Shown piece after piece: positions 14,176-17,965 of a DNA stretch of 17,965 nucleotides. The position numbers and the translations under genes are program-made. The notes beneath the pieces were generated by a model. The model was not told the origin of the DNA. It saw only the letters and a list, made by a program, of their open reading frames with translations, and did no database searches. Origin of the DNA: an uncultured Prevotellaceae bacterium (GTDB lineage: Bacteria; Bacteroidota; Bacteroidia; Bacteroidales; Bacteroidaceae); NCBI GenBank assembly GCA_947306845.1, contig CAMZHP010000028.1, positions 1 to 17,965 of the forward strand, in the 5' to 3' direction. Every line of letters starts with the position of its first letter. The first letter of the stretch is position 1.

Positions 14176-16697
14176 TGCTCTGTCGTTGAAGGATCAATGG
14201 TCAGAAGGACTGGGCTTTCGACGGTCTCGTCGGTGAGGGCGAAGGCCCACACGTCCTGCACATTCTCTACATAGTGGAATTCCACCCCCTTGAGGTAGAT
14301 GGCGGGTATCTCGTCGATATCCTTCTTGTTGTCGCGGCACATCACGATGTCGGTGATGCCGGCCCGCTTGGCAGCGAGGATTTTCTCCTTGATGCCGCCG
14401 ACGGGGAGCACCTTGCCACGGAGTGTGATCTCACCGGTCATGGCGGTGTTGCGGCGCACCTTGCGTTGTGTAAGCGCGGATGCTATCGACGTGGCGATGG
14501 TGATGCCTGCCGAAGGACCGTCTTTTGGGGTCGCCCCCTCGGGCACGTGGATGTGGATGTTCCATTGGTCAAAGATCCGGTAATCGACGCCGAGGGTGTC
14601 GATGTGGGCCTTCACATATTCCAATGCGATGATGGCAGATTCCTTCATCACGTCGCCCAAATTGCCGGTAAGCGTGAGTTTCGACCCTTTTCCCTTGCTC
14701 AGCGAGGTCTCGATGAACAGGATCTCACCGCCCACGCTGGTCCAGGCCAGTCCGGTGACAACTCCAGCATAGTCATTGCCTTGGTAGATGTCACGGTAGT
14801 ACGGGGGCTTGCCGAGCAGGTAGTTGAGCTTGTCGGGGGTGATTTTCGTATAGGGGAGCACCCCGTCGCGGGCTTTGATGAAAGCCAGCTTCCTCAGAGC
14901 CTTGTTGATTTGTTTCTCCAACTGGCGCACGCCGCTCTCACGGGTGTACTGCTCGATGATGTGCTCAATGGTGGGCTTGGTGAACGTGGGGCACTCCTCC
15001 AGGGTGGATAGGCCCGTGTTCTGCTGCTCCCTTGGGATGAGGTGGCGCTTGGCTATCTCTATCTTCTCCTCCGTGATGTAGCCGCTCACCTCGATGACCT
15101 CCATGCGGTCGAGCAACGGACGAGGAATGGTGGTCAGGTCGTTGGCGGTGGCGATGAAGAGCACCTTGGACAAGTCGAAATCGACATCCAGGTAGTTGTC
15201 GTGGAAAGCGGAGTTTTGCTCGGGGTCAAGCACTTCCAGCAGGGCAGAGGCTGGGTCGCCGTTGATGGTGTGCTGTGTCACCTTGTCAATCTCGTCGAGA
15301 ATGAAGACAGGATTGGAGGAACCTGCTTTCTGGATGCTCTTGATGATGCGGCCGGGCATGGCTCCGACATAGGTGCGGCGGTGGCCGCGGATTTCAGACT
15401 CATCATGGAGTCCGCCAAGCGAGATGCGCACATACTTGCGCTTCATGGCTGATGCGATGCTCTTGCCAAGGCTAGTCTTTCCCACACCCGGAGGACCATA
15501 CAGGCAGAGAATGGGTGACTTGAGGTCGCCGCGAAGCGAGAGGACGGCGATGTGCTCAAGAATGCGTTCCTTCACTTTCTCCATGCCATAATGGTCGTGG
15601 TTGAGGATGCGCTCGGCACGCTTCAGGTTCATGTCGTCGTCGGTGAACTCGCCCCAGGGCAGTCCTACCATCGTCTGCAAGTAGTTGATCTGGATGCTGT
15701 AGTCGGGACTTTGGGGATTGAGGGTGTCGAGTCGGTCGAGTTCCTTATAGAACACTTTTTCCACGTCCTCGCTCCATTTCTTATTGCTGGCTTGCTCCAG
15801 CAATTCCATCCTCTCAGGGGAGCCTTCGCCATTGCCCAGCTCTTCCTTGATGTTCTTGATCTGCTGTTGGAGAAAATACTCCCTCTGCTGCTCGTCAATG
15901 TCCTCACGGGTGCGGATACGGATGTTTTGCTTCAGCTCCACCAGCTGCATCTCCTTGTGGATGAGCTTGAGTAGCATGAACACCCGGTCTTTCGTCGAGG
16001 TACAGCGCAGCAGTTCCATCTTGTCCGAGATGTTGAAGGGCATGTTGGAACTTATAAAGTTCACTGCCACGATGTTGTTGGTGATGTTGGTGAGGGCAAA
16101 CTGTGCCTCATCGGGGATGTCATCGTTCTTCTTGATGAACTCATTGGCTCTTGTCCTGAGGTCATCAGTAGCGGCGTTGAACTCCGTGTCGGTCTGCTCG
16201 GGCAATTCCTCCGGAACAGGTTTGACACTACCGACGATATAGGGACGGTATTTGATCAGCCCTGTGAGCTGGCACTTGCCAAGGCCTTGTACGATGGCCG
16301 TGATGTTGTTGGAACCAGGCATTTCCAGCACACGGATAATCTTGGCATAGACACCTGTCTCAAAAAGATCGCTCCCAGAGGGATTCTCCACATTGGGATC
16401 TTTCTGGCAGAAAATGGCAAGAATGCCGTCTGGCTGGTTGCTTAGTTTCTTCACAAGGTTGATGCTGCTGGATCTTCCCACCAAAACGGGGGAGATGACT
16501 CCGGGAAACATCACCATGTTGCGTGTGGCAAGTATGGGAATGGGGTTGTCTGCTTCTACATCAAAGAGATGTTTGATGTCTCCTTCGTAGTCAGCAATCA
16601 TTTGAAATGTGTTATTGTGCTCTCTGTCCATAATTCTTTTCAGTTGGTTGACTTTTTGATTGTATCGACGCTGAATAGAGCGTCCGTCAGCCTCCAT
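14172..16697 (-). CDS. lon: ATP-dependent protease Lon
   Basis: This 841-aa protease has an N-terminal LON substrate-binding domain (from about [25 protein letters not shown]). The AAA+ module carries Walker A GPPGVGKT (K407) and Walker [10 protein letters not shown]. The C-terminal protease domain carries catalytic S729 in DGPSAG and K772 in GGIKEK, numbered from the ATG at 16697. Lon degrades misfolded and regulatory proteins in the cytoplasm. The ATG at 16697 lies about 10 nt after the start site predicted from the promoter; internal ATGs at 16631 and 16601 are alternatives and would remove 22 or 32 poorly conserved residues. The gene overlaps tgt by 4 nt and probably leads a lon-tgt-lptF/G-helicase operon. 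Confidence 0.95.
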   Translation of the reverse strand: MEADGRSIQRRYNQKVNQLKRIMDREHNNTFQMIADYEGDIKHLFDVEADNPIPILATRNMVMFPGVISPVLVGRSSSINLVKKLSNQPDGILAIFCQKDPNVENPSGSDLFETGVYAKIIRVLEMPGSNNITAIVQGLGKCQLTGLIKYRPYIVGSVKPVPEELPEQTDTEFNAATDDLRTRANEFIKKNDDIPDEAQFALTNITNNIVAVNFISSNMPFNISDKMELLRCTSTKDRVFMLLKLIHKEMQLVELKQNIRIRTREDIDEQQREYFLQQQIKNIKEELGNGEGSPERMELLEQASNKKWSEDVEKVFYKELDRLDTLNPQSPDYSIQINYLQTMVGLPWGEFTDDDMNLKRAERILNHDHYGMEKVKERILEHIAVLSLRGDLKSPILCLYGPPGVGKTSLGKSIASAMKRKYVRISLGGLHDESEIRGHRRTYVGAMPGRIIKSIQKAGSSNPVFILDEIDKVTQHTINGDPASALLEVLDPEQNSAFHDNYLDVDFDLSKVLFIATANDLTTIPRPLLDRMEVIEVSGYITEEKIEIAKRHLIPREQQNTGLSTLEECPTFTKPTIEHIIEQYTRESGVRQLEKQINKALRKLAFIKARDGVLPYTKITPDKLNYLLGKPPYYRDIYQGNDYAGVVTGLAWTSVGGEILFIETSLSKGKGSKLTLTGNLGDVMKESAIIALEYVKAHIDTLGVDYRIFDQWNIHIHVPEGATPKDGPSAGITIATSIASALTQRKVRRNTAMTGEITLRGKVLPVGGIKEKILAAKRAGITDIVMCRDNKKDIDEIPAIYLKGVEFHYVENVQDVWAFALTDETVESPVLLTIDPSTTEQ

Positions 16698-16713
16698 TCT
16701 TTCAATTTCTGTG

Positions 16714-16744
16714 CAAAGTTACTGCAAACCGAGTGGAAAGCAAA
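16714..16744 (-). promoter_or_regulatory. Promoter of the lon operon
   Basis: On the minus strand TTTG (16741-16744), 19 nt, then TAACTTTG (16714-16721) fully match the Bacteroidota consensus. Transcription should begin near 16707. The -7 octamer is identical to that of yfhO. No obvious heat-shock operator (such as a CIRCE repeat) is visible. Confidence 0.75.
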
Positions 16745-16775
16745 GCAAAAAACAAATGTTTTCATCGTTTTTTGT

Positions 16776-16783
16776 TATTTTTG
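16776..16783 (+). promoter_or_regulatory. -7 element for the trmN6-like gene
   Basis: TATTTTTG is a full TAnnTTTG match; the -33 partner is weak. The expected transcription start (about 16789-16790) falls within a few bases of the ATG at 16792, so the mRNA would be leaderless or nearly so. Confidence 0.5.
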
Positions 16784-16791
16784 CAAACATT

Positions 16792-17502
16792 ATGCCAAAT
16801 ACGTTTTTCAGATTCAAGAATTTTCTCGTACATCAGGACAAATGCGTCATGAAGGTGGGAACGGACAGCGTGCTTGTCGGGGCTTGGGCACATGGAGGCC
16901 GCCTGAACCTTGATGTAGGCACAGGCACCGGGGTCGTGGCGATGATGATGGCACAACGGTTTGCTGCCGCCAGTGTGGATGCAGTGGATATTGATGCCGA
17001 TGCGTGCTTGCAGGCTGCGGGGAATGTGGCTGACTCTCCTTTTTCCGACAGGGTCAGGGTTTGGCACATGCCAGTGCAGCAGTTGGCAGAACAGCCTGAG
17101 TTGGAAGGGGCTTACCAGGCCATCGTCAGCAATCCTCCCTTTTTTGAGAATGCGCTCAAGGCTCCAGAACAGGCAAGAAACAAGGCGCGGCATACGGATG
17201 CTTTGCCTTTTGCCGAATTGTTCGCTTCGGTGCGCAGATTGTTGGCAAAAGAGGGGGAGTTTTCTGTCATTATCCCTTTCGACTACCGGGACAGACTGGA
17301 GTCGGAAGCATCGCTGTGTGGATTTTTCTTGTCAAGGGTCTGTGCTGTGCGCACTACTCCCACCAAGTTGCCAAAAAGGTATTTGTTGGCCTTCCGCCTG
17401 TTGCCAGTTGCTGAGACAGAACTGACGGAGGGGTTGCTGGAGTCTTCTCCGGGGGTGCGCTCCCCATGGTATCAGTCACTCACAGAGGATTTCTATCTGT
17501 GA
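16792..17502 (+). CDS. trmN6: tRNA1(Val) (adenine(37)-N6)-methyltransferase-like protein
   Basis: This 236-aa Rossmann-fold methyltransferase resembles TrmN6 (YfiC). The N-terminal FRFKNFLVHQDKCVMKVGTDSVLVGAWA is typical of this family. The SAM-binding motif LDVGTGTG is at 40-47, an acidic motif II (AVDIDADA) follows at about 65-72, and motif IV NPPFF at 115-119 is characteristic of N6-adenine and related amino methyltransferases. The family modifies A37 of tRNA1(Val) next to the anticodon. I chose the ATG at 16792 because the family starts here and the -7 element lies just upstream; an in-frame ATG at 16711 would add unrelated residues. The gene is divergent from lon, with about 95 bp between them. 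Confidence 0.88.
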   Translation: MPNTFFRFKNFLVHQDKCVMKVGTDSVLVGAWAHGGRLNLDVGTGTGVVAMMMAQRFAAASVDAVDIDADACLQAAGNVADSPFSDRVRVWHMPVQQLAEQPELEGAYQAIVSNPPFFENALKAPEQARNKARHTDALPFAELFASVRRLLAKEGEFSVIIPFDYRDRLESEASLCGFFLSRVCAVRTTPTKLPKRYLLAFRLLPVAETELTEGLLESSPGVRSPWYQSLTEDFYL

Positions 17503-17965
17503 TCATTTGCTGATGTTTCCCACCCCATTCAAATGTGCTAATCTTTTATTTTTCACGAATTTGAGAATTTAAGAATTATATGCAACAAAATAGAATTTTC
17601 AAGAATGGTATGTCGCAAGCGACGGAATTTCACCTTGCTATTGCAGAATGGCCTGCCATTTCTTCACCAATTCCTTTTAATTCTTATCGTAATGAAATAA
17701 TTCTCTAATTACCTCCCTTCAGTCTGTGGGTCTTCGACAAATCTCTCTAATTTGTGAAAATAAATGATTAGCGCATTTGAAGGGAGTGGGCAAGCGTTTA
17801 CCGAACGGCATCCAAAAATGTTTTTCTTCTTTTTTCCGAAGCGAAGCGGTTTTTGATCTCCATTTCAGTTGGTGTGTGCTTTATTTTATATCCCGAATTA
17901 TAGAATTAAACTATAAAATCCCAGTTTCTTACGTAATATAATCAGGCGGCTTGGCAAAAAGAAGT
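17503..17965. other. Gene-free stretch to the window end
   Basis: No coding region is supportable in this AT-rich stretch of about 460 bp. Its main content is the long palindrome at 17519-17790. Beyond it lies a small inverted repeat TTATAG/CTATAA (17898-17916) and T-rich sequence around 17815-17865. No full TTTG/TAnnTTTG promoter was seen. Confidence 0.6.
17519..17790. mobile_element. Long imperfect palindrome, MITE-like
   Basis: The outer left arm begins CCCACCCCATTCAAATG (17519-17535). The outer right arm ends with its near-complement CATTTGAAGGGAGTGGG (17774-17790). Pairing continues inward through GATTAGC, the GTGAAAA region and GAGA, giving arms of about 45-50 bp with scattered mismatches. 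Further in, AGAATTAT (17572-17579) has a counterpart in ATAATTCT (17697-17704), and the centre is AATGGC-CT-GCCATT (17647-17660). Nearly the whole 272 bp is thus symmetric about position 17654, except for an extra block of roughly 25-30 bp in the right arm (about 17711-17739). No transposase and no clear target-site duplication are visible. It could be a miniature inverted-repeat element or a structured RNA gene. Confidence 0.6.

Noticed and set aside
14274..15011. 245-codon plus-strand open frame opposite lon
   Set aside because: It is antisense to conserved Lon protease and AAA+ sequence and has no homology features of its own.
17840..17870. CCGAAGCGAAGCGG followed by T-run as an intrinsic terminator
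   Set aside because: The sequence is mostly a direct GAAGC repeat and can form only a very weak stem.

Overview
The window looks like a chromosomal segment from a member of the Bacteroidota, most likely a Prevotella-like bacterium. Three things point there. Several intergenic regions carry the Bacteroidota promoter signature TTTG-N19/20-TAnnTTTG. A fused fucokinase/GDP-fucose pyrophosphorylase (Fkp) closely matches the Bacteroides enzyme as I remember it. The families and short interspersed repeats (GAAGAGT heptamers, AACTCC-type repeats, AT-rich hairpins) fit the group. The taxonomic call is inference; no rRNA or tRNA gene is visible.

Left part (1-3760): a LUD-family protein on the minus strand is transcribed divergently from a plus-strand cluster. 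That cluster holds a secreted Sel1-repeat protein, a secreted GH28 polygalacturonase-like enzyme, an unrecognised 156-aa membrane-anchored protein and a GtrA-like membrane protein. Gaps are 22-25 nt and the last pair overlaps by 4 nt, so it is probably one operon.

Middle (3761-9306): yfhO has its own strong promoter directly after the gtrA-like stop codon. YfhO (GT-C-like membrane protein) beside GtrA resembles two parts of a three-component glycan-decoration system; a GtrB/CsbB-like partner is not in the window. Next comes fkp, which activates salvaged L-fucose to GDP-fucose. Its leader contains a hairpin and a 16-bp tandem repeat. A terminator-like hairpin follows fkp.

9307-10364: an antitoxin-like gene precedes a decayed Txe/YoeB toxin with an internal deletion and a frameshift. 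After it lies about 480 bp without a convincing gene but with several hairpins.

10365-16697 (minus strand): lon, tgt, an LptF/LptG-type permease and a DEAD-box RNA helicase form a tightly spaced run, probably one operon read from a promoter upstream of lon. Divergent from lon is a trmN6-like tRNA methyltransferase. The last 460 bp hold no gene but contain a 272-bp long imperfect palindrome that looks like a MITE or a structured element.

The signals least explained by ordinary annotation are: (a) purine-rich heptamer arrays with core RGTGARR that begin at, or a few bases after, the stop codons of three unrelated genes, always in the same orientation relative to the gene; (b) the long palindrome at 17519-17790; (c) the broken toxin beside an intact antitoxin-like gene; and (d) an altered zinc site in Tgt.
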